Source: Nitrospirota bacterium
GTDB lineage: Bacteria > Nitrospirota_A > Leptospirillia > Leptospirillales > Leptospirillaceae
Assembly (NCBI GenBank): GCA_021838765.1
Contig: JAKCCY010000003.1
Span: forward strand, 31,758 to 95,757
Length of the DNA: 64,000 bases
Direction of reading: 5' to 3'
Shown here piece by piece: positions 26,120 to 35,149 of the stretch (its first letter is position 1; each line of letters begins with the position of its first letter). The position numbers and the translations under genes are program-made. The notes under the pieces are model-generated. The model saw only the letters and a program-made list of their open reading frames with translations. It did no database searches and was not told where the DNA came from.

Positions 26120-26800
26120 TTATGTCTCCGAGGAGGCCCGAGTAAACAAAACGGTCAATCCGCTAGGAAGGCTCTATCAAGAAAAGTTTCAGTATTCTAC
26201 GATGGATCATGAAAAAACGGTAGGGCTGTTCTATTATGACCTCCCCGTTTCTCGTATTTCCTGCAGTGATGTCATAAAAGTGTGATTGTTTGTATATGGT
26301 GAATTCATTCAAGAATCACGTTTGCCAGAGGGGATTCAAGTTTATTGTGTAGACTCCGCTTCTTTAATGGGAAAATCCGGATGGTTGGGGGGGATTCAGT
26401 GTTAAAATGATTCTATCCCGATCAGAAAGCAAAAATGGACGAAGAGAATGTTATACCATTTCCCTATCAGGGGATAACTCAGGACTGAGCGCCGGAGCAA
26501 TGAGATTCTCTACAAAAGAAGAACCTCGATAAAGTGAAGAGGTCTCACCACTTTGAAAATTTTAAGAATTTATGAGCGGTTACTCCCAATCATGACACCT
26601 TGACTTCTATCATCTTTAAGTGCTATAACCGCCGAACTAAAAAAAGCCAATAGAGAAGATCCTGTGTGACAAATCGCACCAGTTTTACCAAATGGATTGT
26701 AAGGGCGCTGTCCCTGAGGGGGGAGTACTATCTCCTCTCCCAGTCATATATCGACATAAGCTTGTCTGGCCCTGGGGTCTTAAGGGCGGAGGTTAGATAA
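26120..26800 (+). other. 681-base intergenic region between nadK and the bc-complex operon
   Basis: Divergent region. I see no convincing gene, tRNA or repeat in it. Its only clear feature is the promoter at 26600-26629. The leader from there to the ATG at 26801 is about 165 bases and includes a G/C-rich stretch (CCTGAGGGGGGAGTACT near 26712) that may fold. The long leader may carry regulation. Confidence 0.5.
26600..26629 (+). promoter_or_regulatory. Sigma-70-type promoter of bc-complex operon
   Basis: TTGACT (26600-26605), 18-base spacer, TATAAC (26624-26629). Well-matched -35 and -10 elements upstream of the oxidoreductase gene. Confidence 0.7.
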
Positions 26801-28642
26801 ATGAAAGGAAAGTATAAGCTCCATATTCCTGAATACAATTACTATTCCGATCAGGTGGCTTGTCGGAAATCATGTCCGGTTGGTACAGATGCTGGTGGAT
26901 ATGTTCAGGCCATCCGCTCGGGAGAGTATGAAAAAGCTTACGCCATAGCGAGAGGGCCAAATCCGTTTGCGTCTGTTTGTGGGTGGGTTTGTAACGCTCC
27001 ATGTGAGGCATCCTGTACCCGCGGAAATATTGATCGCCCCGTTTCGATTCGGGCACTCAAGAGATTTGTAACGGAAAAGTATGGTGTCGAAGCGGTTCTC
27101 GATCCGGCAGCGACTCTTCGTTACTCCACTGCTCCTGGTGTCCCGTACGGTAGGGCAACTGGAGAGAAAGTTGCTATTATCGGCGGTGGACCTGCTGGTT
27201 TAAGCGCTGCCCATGATCTCGCCCGTCTTGGATACAGGGTGACTATATTTGAAGCAAATTCCAAATTGGGTGGCCTCTTTTACCTGGTTCCTGAATACCG
27301 CTTGCCTAGACCCTTGTTTCAGGCTGAAATCGAAGCCATCTTGAGTATGGGAGTCGAAGTCAGGCTCAATACAAAAGTTGGAAAAGATATCTCCTTTGAA
27401 GAGATCTATAAATCTTTTAAATCGGTTGTGATTTCCTCCGGTGCTTGGGGATCCCGCCCTATTCCCTTTGAGGGAAAGGATCTTCAGGGAACCTATTCTG
27501 CTCTCCCATTCCTTCAATCTGTTTATATCCACCATCAGCCAGTGACTTTGGGGCGGCGTGTTGCCGTTGTTGGAGCAGGTAACGTGGCTATGGACGTTTG
27601 CAGAACCGCTGTCCGACTGCCAGGTGTTGAATCTGTCAGTGTTATCGCTCTGGAAGATTGGGCTGAAATGCCGGCGGATGATGCTGAAATCGAAGACGCT
27701 GTTGATGAAGGAGTGCATTTTCTGCCTCGCAAGGGAACCAGACGTATTGTTGGTTCCTCCTCTGTTGAGGGGATTGAGGTTGTTGGTGTCAAGTCCGTTT
27801 TTGACGATCAGGGACGCTTCAGTCCGGTCTATAACGAAGAGGATCTCATTGTTGTCCCGGTTGATTCAGTTGTCCTCGCTATCGGGCAGTCGATTGATAC
27901 GGCGTTCATTTCAGGCGAGCATGATTCCATTATCGGTCGTAACGGAGTCATCCGTGCGAATATGAGCGACATGAGTACGGGCATTCCCGGCGTCTTTGCC
28001 GCCGGAGATGTGGTGACAGGGCCACGGATTTTCATTGAAGCCATTGCTGCCGGTCAGTCGGCTGCTGCATCCGTTCATCGCTATCTCAGTCAAAAGGAAA
28101 CTCCAAAGACCATATTTGGCGTATCCACAGCGATTGAGCATAGAGGTGCACCGACCCCTGTGTGGCCGGTTGATTTTAATGTGGACGGTTACTATACGAT
28201 TCCAAGACAAAACCCACAATTGTTGAAGCCGGAGTTTCGCCGTACCAATTTTGAGCTTGCTGAGCTCTCCTTCACTGAGGAGGAGGCGCGTGAGCAATCG
28301 TCTAGATGTTTGACTTGTCATGTAAACCCCATTTTTGTTGGGGAAAAGTGCATCATGTGCGGTGGATGCGTTGATGTGTGTCCTGAATTTGCCCTGAAAA
28401 TGATTCCATTGTCAGAAGTGGATCTGGATATCCCGAAATCTGCAGATGTGTTGAGTGGATTTATCGGGGTCGAAAAGGCGCGTCTCGGGGAGACTGAAGT
28501 CCTTCAAGAACTTAGCCGTTCCACGGCAATGATCTGGGATGGCGCCCGATGTATCAGATGTGGTCTATGTGCCAAGAGGTGTCCAACTGGTGCTATCACA
28601 ATGGAATACCTGGAAATCAAACAGGAGGTAACCCATACATGA
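26801..28642 (+). CDS. GltD-like FAD/NAD(P) oxidoreductase with extra [4Fe-4S] ferredoxin domain
   Basis: A 613-residue flavoprotein. The N-terminal helical Fe-S domain has [16 protein letters not shown] and [17 protein letters not shown] first Rossmann motif [20 protein letters not shown] (FAD) is followed by a second [20 protein letters not shown] (NAD(P)H). [15 protein letters not shown] closes the flavin part. The C-terminus adds two cluster motifs, [13 protein letters not shown] and [14 protein letters not shown]. It lacks the large GltB partner here; instead a Rieske gene overlaps its stop (ATGA at 28639). It likely exchanges electrons between NAD(P) and the cytochrome bc complex, perhaps in the NAD(P)H-forming direction; this is inference from gene order. 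Confidence 0.85.
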   Translation: MKGKYKLHIPEYNYYSDQVACRKSCPVGTDAGGYVQAIRSGEYEKAYAIARGPNPFASVCGWVCNAPCEASCTRGNIDRPVSIRALKRFVTEKYGVEAVLDPAATLRYSTAPGVPYGRATGEKVAIIGGGPAGLSAAHDLARLGYRVTIFEANSKLGGLFYLVPEYRLPRPLFQAEIEAILSMGVEVRLNTKVGKDISFEEIYKSFKSVVISSGAWGSRPIPFEGKDLQGTYSALPFLQSVYIHHQPVTLGRRVAVVGAGNVAMDVCRTAVRLPGVESVSVIALEDWAEMPADDAEIEDAVDEGVHFLPRKGTRRIVGSSSVEGIEVVGVKSVFDDQGRFSPVYNEEDLIVVPVDSVVLAIGQSIDTAFISGEHDSIIGRNGVIRANMSDMSTGIPGVFAAGDVVTGPRIFIEAIAAGQSAAASVHRYLSQKETPKTIFGVSTAIEHRGAPTPVWPVDFNVDGYYTIPRQNPQLLKPEFRRTNFELAELSFTEEEAREQSSRCLTCHVNPIFVGEKCIMCGGCVDVCPEFALKMIPLSEVDLDIPKSADVLSGFIGVEKARLGETEVLQELSRSTAMIWDGARCIRCGLCAKRCPTGAITMEYLEIKQEVTHT

Positions 28643-29253
28643 GTATTGTCGCAGACCAACCACAGAATAATGATTCTGGAGTGCTAGGCCCAACAGAGCA
28701 GGGACGCAGGAAATTTATGCTTGCCGCTGGTTGGGGTGTTGTCGGTGCAACTTTGGCCGGTTCGACTTTTGCAGCCTATAAATACCTTTTCCCCCCGATC
28801 CTTTATGAGCCACCTACAGTTTTTAAGATTGGGCATGTTACGGAGTACGGTTTAGGTGTTGATGAGAGATGGAAACTTAAGGGTCGCTTCTGGGTTGTGA
28901 GAAATATGAGGGGGATCTATAACATGATCTCCATCTGCCGCCATTTGGGTTGTACTCCAAACTGGTTCCCAGACCAGAAGAGATTCCGTTGCCCATGTCA
29001 CGGCTCCATTTATGACGTACATGGCAATGTTCGAGGCGGACCAGCTCCAAGGACTCTCTGGAGAGGGCAAATCACTAAAGATCCTGTTGATGGTGCACTT
29101 GTTGTCAATACTGTTATTCGGCTTGACCCAAATCCTGCTCAAACTCCTCAAGGGCTTTGGGTAAAAGAAAAGGTAAAAGAAGTCAATCCGTTCTGGATCG
29201 AACATACTCCTCCATCCGGTGGGTCGTGTTCTTCAAACAGGTTGCTTTGCTAG
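28639..29253 (+). CDS. Rieske [2Fe-2S] protein of cytochrome bc complex
   Basis: A 204-residue subunit. A short polar N-terminus, a twin-arginine stretch GRRKF and one helix (about residues 27-47) anchor it, probably by the Tat route. Cluster ligands lie in [10 protein letters not shown] (100-109) and CPCHGSIYD (118-126), the classic Rieske boxes, with GGPAPRTL after them. The frame is open upstream, but the ATG at 28639 has CAGGAGG about 10 bases before it and overlaps the previous stop. Accepts electrons from quinol and gives them to a c-type cytochrome, or the reverse. Confidence 0.93.
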   Translation: MSIVADQPQNNDSGVLGPTEQGRRKFMLAAGWGVVGATLAGSTFAAYKYLFPPILYEPPTVFKIGHVTEYGLGVDERWKLKGRFWVVRNMRGIYNMISICRHLGCTPNWFPDQKRFRCPCHGSIYDVHGNVRGGPAPRTLWRGQITKDPVDGALVVNTVIRLDPNPAQTPQGLWVKEKVKEVNPFWIEHTPPSGGSCSSNRLLC

Positions 29254-29330
29254 GATCAACTGGCTTGATTGGGTAGGTTTATGCTGGCACACATTAAAAA
29301 CATTCCTTTTTTAAAGGGAAAGGGTATTTG

Positions 29331-30092
29331 ATGCTGGAAAAAATGAAAGAAAAAGTGGTTCAGACTCAGCTATTCAAGTCTGTATTTAGACATGGATATC
29401 CTGATAATGAACTGAATCAAGCTTATGTTGTCTTCAGTAATATCTTTCTTCATATCCACCCTGTGAAGGTTCGCCGCACTGCGTTGCGCATGCGCTACAC
29501 ATTCTGTCTGGGTGGCATTACTCTTTTCCTCTTTATCATGCTGGCCGTCACCGGGATTTGGCTTATGTTCTACTACACTCCTTATACCGGTTTGGCTTAT
29601 AAGAACATCAAGGATATCCAGTTTGTGATCTTTGGTGGGAACCTTATGCGAGATCTTCACCGGTTTGCAGCCCATGGAATGGTTTTGTTTGTTTGGCTGC
29701 ATATGACGAGGGTATTCCTGACCGGAGCCTATAAGGCTCCCAGGGAGTTCAACTGGGTCGTTGGAGTTGTTCTTCTTGTCAATACTCTGATCCTGAGTTG
29801 GACAGGGTATCTTCTTCCATGGGATCAGCTTGCTTACTGGGCCGTTACAGTGGGAACCAAGATGGCTTCCTATACCCCTTTTATCGGTCAGAATGGTCCA
29901 TGGGGTGCCCAGCTTGGTGTTAACCCGACAAACGATCTGATGTTCATGATGATCGGCGGAACGGTCGTTGGGCAAAACGCACTGATCCGGTTTTATGTCC
30001 TTCATTGTGTCGTATTGCCTCTTGTTGTAACAGTGTTTCTGGCTGTTCATTTCTGGAGAATCCGGAAGGACGGTTTTTCAGGACCCTTGTAA
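29331..30092 (+). CDS. Cytochrome b, N-terminal (b6-like) subunit
   Basis: A 253-residue, four-helix haem b subunit of the bc complex. Haem ligand pairs are H110/H124 and H225/H240. The 15-residue spacing of the second pair is that of cytochrome b6, not of mitochondrial cytochrome b. The quinol-site pattern [20 protein letters not shown] is present. ATG preceded by AAAGGG; a TTG one codon earlier is an alternative. The C-terminal half of cytochrome b is encoded separately by the next gene. Confidence 0.93.
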   Translation: MLEKMKEKVVQTQLFKSVFRHGYPDNELNQAYVVFSNIFLHIHPVKVRRTALRMRYTFCLGGITLFLFIMLAVTGIWLMFYYTPYTGLAYKNIKDIQFVIFGGNLMRDLHRFAAHGMVLFVWLHMTRVFLTGAYKAPREFNWVVGVVLLVNTLILSWTGYLLPWDQLAYWAVTVGTKMASYTPFIGQNGPWGAQLGVNPTNDLMFMMIGGTVVGQNALIRFYVLHCVVLPLVVTVFLAVHFWRIRKDGFSGPL

Positions 30093-30154
30093 AGCCTCAA
30101 TGAGGAATATTGATTGTGCCGTTAGCGTAATCTCGTTTCGGAGAGGATAATCTT

Positions 30155-30985
30155 ATGGAAAATAAGGCAGTAAGAGAAATATTTCCAAGGGATGCAAAGA
30201 AATCCTATGGTCTAGTTGAGCTGATGAAGGGAGCTTCTCCGATTGTCCGCAAGGAACCGGAAGACACTGTCTACACTTGGCCAAATCTCATCATGATTGA
30301 ACTTATTTGTGCATTATTGGTAACAGCAGCATTGATTCTTTTGGTCCAGTTTGAGCATGCCCCATTGAGGTCTCTGGCGGATCCGTCCACGACCCCAAAC
30401 CCAATGAGAGCCCCGTGGTACTTTTTGGGTTTGCAGGAAATTCTCGTCTATTTTGACCCCTGGTATGCAGGAGTTGTCCTGCCTGGAATGATTATTGTCG
30501 GATTGATGATTTTCCCGTACGTCGACACGAATCCAAAAGGTGTTGGCTATTACACATACTCCGAAAGAAAGTTTGCTGTTTTTAATTATTCCTTTGGTTT
30601 TGCACTCTGGTGGATCACAATTGTCATCGGTACTTACCTCCGTGGGTTGGACTGGCAATGGTATTGGCCCTGGAGCGATAAACTTGCCCACATGAACCCG
30701 GCCTTGGTGACTCTGGTTCCGTTACACATCGTCTTCGTCAATCTTCTCCATGTCTCAAAGGATGTGGCAAAGGGTTTTTGTGATATTATCTTTCTCGGAT
30801 ACTTTGCTTTGGGAATGCTGATTCCTTATATGTTTATGCGCAAATTTTATGATTCCATGGGGGCGGGGAGATATATCACTTTCATGATCTTCTTTTTGTC
30901 CATGATGGGTGTTGCGTTGAAAATTGTTTTGAGACTTCTTTTCAATATCAAGTATATCGTTGTAACCCCATGGATTAATGTTTGA
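30155..30985 (+). CDS. Cytochrome b, C-terminal (subunit IV-like) part
   Basis: A 276-residue membrane protein. PNPMRAPWYFLGLQEILVYF includes the PEWY-equivalent quinol-site region, here with APWY. FPYVDTNPKG follows, as in subunit IV. It has more helices than chloroplast subunit IV (about seven segments, to the end VVTPWINV), so it is longer than usual (160-210). It completes the split cytochrome b. Gene order Rieske, b6-like, IV-like supports one complex. Confidence 0.9.
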   Translation: MENKAVREIFPRDAKKSYGLVELMKGASPIVRKEPEDTVYTWPNLIMIELICALLVTAALILLVQFEHAPLRSLADPSTTPNPMRAPWYFLGLQEILVYFDPWYAGVVLPGMIIVGLMIFPYVDTNPKGVGYYTYSERKFAVFNYSFGFALWWITIVIGTYLRGLDWQWYWPWSDKLAHMNPALVTLVPLHIVFVNLLHVSKDVAKGFCDIIFLGYFALGMLIPYMFMRKFYDSMGAGRYITFMIFFLSMMGVALKIVLRLLFNIKYIVVTPWINV

Positions 30986-31027
30986 CCAAATTTTTGGTCT
31001 AGGCTCCAAATGCAAGAAGTCAAATAC

Positions 31028-31050
31028 GGGCGAAGATCAAATCTTCGCCC
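31028..31050 (+). promoter_or_regulatory. Perfect hairpin just upstream of small subunit gene
   Basis: GGGCGAAGAT (31028-31037) and ATCTTCGCCC (31041-31050) pair fully over 10 bp around CAA. The GGGGAGG ribosome site of the next gene begins four bases later. There is no T-tract, so an mRNA-stabilising or processing role is more likely than termination. Confidence 0.6.
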
Positions 31051-31064
31051 TTCGGGGAGGTTGA

Positions 31065-31286
31065 ATGGGATCGATACATAGTTTCTTTGATGCTCCTTGG
31101 ATTGAGCAGGTTTTTGGATTTCCATACAGAATTGGAATATCCCTTGTATTGTTGTTTGGAACAGCTTTTTTCTATTACCTGGTCATCTGGTTCCAGAAAT
31201 GGCAAGAGGGAAGTTTTTACCCAGAAGGCCATCCTCTTCGCAAGGATTCGTCTTCCAATGATCAAGAAAGGGGAATTCGATCATGA
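31065..31286 (+). CDS. Small single-helix subunit of bc-complex operon
   Basis: A 73-residue protein with one helix (about residues 22-43, RIGISLVLLFGTAFFYYLVI) and a charged C-terminus. GGGGAGG precedes the ATG. It lies between the cytochrome b gene and the tetrahaem cytochrome, and the ATG of the latter overlaps its stop (ATGA at 31283). Probably a small structural subunit; no family recognised. Confidence 0.7.
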   Translation: MGSIHSFFDAPWIEQVFGFPYRIGISLVLLFGTAFFYYLVIWFQKWQEGSFYPEGHPLRKDSSSNDQERGIRS

Positions 31287-32248
31287 AGATGAAAATATAC
31301 GCCATGTTCCTTTTCTCCACGATTTTTGTCGGAGTAATGATTGCGGTAGAGATGTACAAGGACTCTCATCCTGAATGGATGTCATATCAAAGTCACTTCT
31401 ATAAAATCCTTGCAAAAAAAACCAACAAGCCGGAGATTGCCAATACTCCTCTGCAAGTCGTTCAGACATGGAACACCATTCTGAATAAGGCGGACAGATG
31501 CCAAACATGTCATATGGGTATCAATATCCCCATTTTCAAGGATATGCCAGAACCTTTCACCGCACATCCCGATATGTCAGGATTCATGTCCAAACATCCT
31601 TTTGAAAAATTTGGATGCACCGTTTGTCACGACGGAAACGGAATGGCAACGACCGTAAAGGAAGCTCATGGCTTTAATGTCACCTTGAATTATCAGCCTA
31701 AGGTAGGTCCTTTTTCCGAGGCATCCTGCACGAAATGTCACACAGATCTTTATAGTGAAGGCGTGAATCCTCCAATGACGCCCTATCTTAATCTCGCTAA
31801 AAGAACTATCAAGGAAAAAGGTTGCGGTTCCTGTCACATGATGGCCCAGTTCAATTTACACGGAGTCCTTGCGCCGGATCTATCAGGATTTGGTTCGAGA
31901 ACAGAGCTAGGCTTCTATAATGTTCACATGTTTGAGTATGTGAATGGTATTCGCTCGGAGAGGGAATGGGAGTGGGAGCATTTCAAGAACCCCAGACGCG
32001 TATCTCCTGGAGTGCCAGCATTCAAGGTTCCTCCAACCATCATGCCCAATTTTCATCTGACGGACGAGCAGACAACCGCTCTTACGGTCTGGGTCCTTGG
32101 TTTGGTTGATCCCTCCGTTATCACAGTTCCGCAAAAATATTTGCCGGTTGAAAGAAGTCAGGGAAGGCCCGTTCCCATCCCTATCACCAAGGGAAATATC
32201 GGAGTGTTCCCGGATTCAGCCTTTAAAAAAGTTTCGTTTAAAAATTAA
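31283..32248 (+). CDS. Membrane-anchored tetrahaem cytochrome c of bc complex
   Basis: A 321-residue c-type cytochrome with an uncleaved N-terminal helix (about residues 4-22). Four CXXCH motifs: CQTCH (73), CTVCH (112), CTKCH (149) and CGSCH (181). Possible axial ligands include many His and Met (MGINIPIF, MSGFMSKHPF, PTIMPNFHL). The last gene of the operon, so it most likely takes the place of cytochrome c1, passing electrons between the Rieske protein and periplasmic carriers. A strong terminator follows. Confidence 0.9.
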   Translation: MKMKIYAMFLFSTIFVGVMIAVEMYKDSHPEWMSYQSHFYKILAKKTNKPEIANTPLQVVQTWNTILNKADRCQTCHMGINIPIFKDMPEPFTAHPDMSGFMSKHPFEKFGCTVCHDGNGMATTVKEAHGFNVTLNYQPKVGPFSEASCTKCHTDLYSEGVNPPMTPYLNLAKRTIKEKGCGSCHMMAQFNLHGVLAPDLSGFGSRTELGFYNVHMFEYVNGIRSEREWEWEHFKNPRRVSPGVPAFKVPPTIMPNFHLTDEQTTALTVWVLGLVDPSVITVPQKYLPVERSQGRPVPIPITKGNIGVFPDSAFKKVSFKN

Positions 32249-32265
32249 AAGAAATATACTTTCAT

Positions 32266-32307
32266 AAGAAAACCCCCTTTGCCGTCAGGTGAAGGGGGTT
32301 TTCTTTT
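32266..32307 (+). terminator. Terminator of bc-complex operon
   Basis: Perfect 14-bp stem AAGAAAACCCCCTT / AAGGGGGTTTTCTT (32266-32279, 32292-32305) with a T-rich 3' side. Directly after the tetrahaem cytochrome gene. The A-rich 5' arm could make it work in both directions. Confidence 0.9.
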
Positions 32308-32342
32308 ATATACAGGAAAATCCGTTTTGATCGGGGAACAGA

Positions 32343-33287
32343 ATGATTCATGTTGACAAGCTTAGGAAAGACTATCTCCAAAAACGAAAAACCATAACCG
32401 CAGTCGATTCGATTTCTTTTGAGGTCCAAAAAGGTGAGTTTTTTTCATTGCTTGGTCCTAATGGAGCAGGGAAAACGACTACGATCTCCATTCTTTCTAC
32501 TATTTTGTCTCCTACTAGCGGGCATGTCTTCATTAATGGGATAGATGTTCAAAAAGACCCCCATGGAGTTAGACAGCATATTGGTGTCATTTTCCAGGAC
32601 CCTAGTCTGGATGATCGATTAAGCGCACAAGAGAATATGGATTTTCATGGTCGTTTGTATGGTATGAAACCGAGCGATCGGCTGCAGAGATCAGAAATCT
32701 TACTGAAAATGGTCGACCTATGGGATCGAAGGAACTCTTTGATTCGCACATTTTCAGGCGGTATGAAACGCCGTCTCGAAATCGCCCGAGGCTTGATGCA
32801 CCGCCCCCTTCTATTAATTCTGGATGAACCAACCATTGGTCTGGATCCTAAAAGTCGAAGGGATATTTGGCAATATATTCATCAGGCCAGAAAAGAATGG
32901 GCCATGACAATTCTTCTTACAACCCATTACCTAGAGGAGGCCGATGGAGCCGATCGTGTGGCGATCATGAATAAAGGGAAAATCGTCGCAATGGATACAC
33001 CCGGAATTTTAAAGTCCTCCCTGGGTCCTGGCCTTGTTACCCTGGAGGTATTACCTGAAAACATAGACCGGGTGAAAACAGAATTGGATCAACTCTATGG
33101 GATTTCCAGATTTACCTTTGAAACGGATTCCATACTAAAGTTTCAAATGCCTTCAACGATTTCATCCCCTTCGATTCTTCTCCAGAGCCTTCCTCCGGTG
33201 ATTGCGGGATTTACGATTGGCACGCCTACCCTGGATGATGTTTTTATCTCTCTCACTGGTGATGGTGATAAGATAAACGAAGAGTGA
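32343..33287 (+). CDS. ABC-2 type exporter ATP-binding protein
   Basis: A 314-residue ATPase of the DrrA/NodI type. Walker A GPNGAGKTTT, Q-loop region VIFQDPSLDDRLS, signature FSGGMKRRLEIARGL, Walker B LLLILDEPTIGLDP and the switch His in TTHYLEEADGADR are all seen. The C-terminal part (about 220-310) is the regulatory domain common in this family. Its permease is encoded at 33669 after an unusually long gap. Substrate unknown. Confidence 0.93.
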   Translation: MIHVDKLRKDYLQKRKTITAVDSISFEVQKGEFFSLLGPNGAGKTTTISILSTILSPTSGHVFINGIDVQKDPHGVRQHIGVIFQDPSLDDRLSAQENMDFHGRLYGMKPSDRLQRSEILLKMVDLWDRRNSLIRTFSGGMKRRLEIARGLMHRPLLLILDEPTIGLDPKSRRDIWQYIHQARKEWAMTILLTTHYLEEADGADRVAIMNKGKIVAMDTPGILKSSLGPGLVTLEVLPENIDRVKTELDQLYGISRFTFETDSILKFQMPSTISSPSILLQSLPPVIAGFTIGTPTLDDVFISLTGDGDKINEE

Positions 33288-33351
33288 AGGATAAAGATCT
33301 TCGGCGAATCCTTAGTGATAAACTGGCTTATGAAGGGAAAAGGACAGATTT

Positions 33352-33672
33352 TTGATCCAATGGTTAGCTTGTAGATTTTTCCATGAATCTTTCCGGTTCA
33401 TTCTTACTCTTGGAGTTCTCTTATTTCTGTATGTTGACGGATTCAAAATCTGAATTTTACGATTTCCAATTTTTTGATCTCTGGAAATAGTGGGCCGATT
33501 CTTCGCTGTGCCATATGGATCTGAATCGTTTGATCCTCTCCCCATCAAGTGTACGGGAGTTTCGACAATATCCCGAAAGGCGTTCTGTAAAGATTTTCCC
33601 CGGAATGGAAAAGTCTCTATCGGATCGGGGCAGGCATCACGTTTTTTACGGGAAAGGTTTTCACTTTTATGA
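33352..33672 (+). other. Stretch between ABC genes: possible decayed small gene
   Basis: In one frame a TTG at 33352 begins a signal-peptide-like run, LIQWLACRFFHESFRFILTL and then GVLLFLYVDGFKI, but it meets in-frame TGA codons at 33451 and 33475. The same frame is then open from 33478 and ends in a TGA that overlaps the permease ATG (ATGA at 33669). The overlap and frame continuity suggest remains of a small secreted or membrane protein gene. Chance cannot be excluded: the second part shows no family. Otherwise the 381-base gap holds nothing I recognise. Confidence 0.35.
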
Positions 33673-34499
33673 ATAATCCGCCTCAATCCCCAATTGCATT
33701 TGAACTACCAGCCGAAATCAAAAAAGAGATTACTCCGGCAAGTCCTTTTTTAAGAGACTTAAGGGGTATCTATACCCTTTGGCTAAGAGACGTCATTCGG
33801 TTGTGGAGAGACAGGATTCGGCTGGTAGGTTCTTTTATCCAGCCGATACTTTTTCTCTTTGTTCTGGGAGGGGGGCTCAAAGGGCGTGTTTTGTCTCAAG
33901 GGTCTACCGAAAACTATCAGGTCTTTATCTTTCCCGGAATTATTTTGATGAGCATATTGTTCACAGCCTCTTTTGCTGGCATGGCCGTTGTATGGGATCG
34001 GGAGATGGGGTTTTTAAAAGAAGTGCTTGTGGCTCCTCTTTCCCGGACCGCTGTTGTTATAGGAAAAATATTGGGTGGAGCCTCTAATAGTTTGATTCAA
34101 GGGGTGTTTTTATTGGCTCTGGCTCCTTTTCTGCACATATATCCTTCATTTGCCCATCTGCTGCTGATGTTGGGGGTAATGGTTATTGTATCTTTGTCCC
34201 AAACGGCGATGGGTATTGCTCTATCAGCCCGGATGAGCTCAAGTCAGGGATTTATGGTGCTTATGAATTTCATTGTGCTTCCGATCTATTTTCTCTCCGG
34301 GGCGATGTTTCCGCTTAATAAATTGCCCATGTGGCTATCTGTCTTGTCACAGTTGGATCCGCTGACTTACGGGGTCGACTTGATGAGGGGCATTCTTCTG
34401 GGAACATTTTATTATTCCATCGATCGGGATATATTGATTATTATCTTATTTGGTCTATTGATGCTATACATCTCTGTCAGGCAGTTTCAGAGAGATTAA
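33669..34499 (+). CDS. ABC-2 type transporter permease
   Basis: A 276-residue membrane protein with about six helices. The pattern WLRDVIRLWRDRIRLVGSFI (N-terminal interface helix), FPGIILMSILFTASFAGMAV, WDREMGFLKEVLVAPLSR and FLSGAMFPLNKLPMWL is typical of ABC2_membrane (DrrB/NodJ) permeases. It works with the ATPase encoded at 32343. Likely exports a lipid, polysaccharide or drug-like compound; not determined by sequence. Confidence 0.92.
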   Translation: MNNPPQSPIAFELPAEIKKEITPASPFLRDLRGIYTLWLRDVIRLWRDRIRLVGSFIQPILFLFVLGGGLKGRVLSQGSTENYQVFIFPGIILMSILFTASFAGMAVVWDREMGFLKEVLVAPLSRTAVVIGKILGGASNSLIQGVFLLALAPFLHIYPSFAHLLLMLGVMVIVSLSQTAMGIALSARMSSSQGFMVLMNFIVLPIYFLSGAMFPLNKLPMWLSVLSQLDPLTYGVDLMRGILLGTFYYSIDRDILIIILFGLLMLYISVRQFQRD

Positions 34500-34553
34500 G
34501 CTCTCTATTGATTCTTTTTTGAGGAATGCAATGAAGGAAGGAGAAACAAAAAA

Positions 34554-35045
34554 ATGGCGTCAGAAATGTCTTTCGATATTGTGTCCAAAGTGGATATGCA
34601 GGAAGCCAAAAATGCCGTTGAGCAAACCAATAAAGAGATCTTGACCCGTTTTGACTTGAAGGATACAAAGTCCGAGGTCAAATGGGACAAGTCTGATTTG
34701 GTTCTTGAGGCCAAGGATGCTCACAAGTTAAAATCGGTCAATGAAATTCTGGACTCAAAATGTTTGAGGAGAGGGATTTCTCTTAAAAACCTTGATAAGG
34801 AAAAAGTTGAAGAAGCCTTGGGGGGAACAGCTCGCCAGAGAATTCGTTTTAAACAAGGTTTGTCATCAGAAATAGCCAAAGAGGTTGTAAAAGAGATAAA
34901 GTCAAGTAAATTGAAGGTACAGCCTCAAGTACAAGGGGAAATGGTCCGTGTTTCTGGAAAATCTAGAGATGATCTGCAGGAAGTAATCCAGATTCTGAAA
35001 AACAAGGATTTCGGAATTGATCTACAATTTACAAACTATCGGTAG
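34554..35045 (+). CDS. YajQ-family nucleotide-binding protein
   Basis: A 163-residue cytosolic protein of the YajQ/UPF0234 family, with two ferredoxin-like folds. MSFDIVSKVDMQEAKNAVEQ, NKEILTRFDLKDTKS, FKQGLSSEIAKEVVKEIKSS, KLKVQPQVQGEMVRVSGKSR and LKNKDFGIDLQFTNYR cover the whole family consensus. Some members bind cyclic di-GMP; a diguanylate cyclase is encoded at 55093, but a link is speculative. GGAAGGAG lies before the ATG. Confidence 0.95.
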   Translation: MASEMSFDIVSKVDMQEAKNAVEQTNKEILTRFDLKDTKSEVKWDKSDLVLEAKDAHKLKSVNEILDSKCLRRGISLKNLDKEKVEEALGGTARQRIRFKQGLSSEIAKEVVKEIKSSKLKVQPQVQGEMVRVSGKSRDDLQEVIQILKNKDFGIDLQFTNYR

Positions 35046-35149
35046 GCTCTGGTCTCTGTCGAGTCTTGTTTTGGGGATTGTTTTGTTGATTTTACTGAAT
35101 TTATGATTTGTCATCTTGATTCCAGAAGGTTTTCTGGAGAGGGGGGAAT

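Noticed and set aside
25836..26285. Plus-strand frame of 149 codons antisense to nadK
   Set aside because: Most of it is opposite the conserved nadK start; the remaining 165 bases show no motif or ribosome site.
26665..26680. TGTGAC...GCACC as a CRP/FNR-type operator
   Set aside because: The right half does not match the left half as a proper palindrome and it lies downstream of the promoter.
29281..29331. 16-codon frame before cytochrome b
   Set aside because: Too short, with no helix or ribosome site; likely leader sequence only.
33451..33477. In-frame TGA codons as possible selenocysteine sites
   Set aside because: No selenocysteine insertion hairpin was evident after either TGA, and the flanking peptide matches no selenoprotein; decay or chance is simpler.
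33312..33686. 124-codon minus-strand frame between the ABC genes
   Set aside because: Very basic, no motif, opposite strand to its neighbours, and the plus-strand frame with ATGA overlap explains the stretch better.
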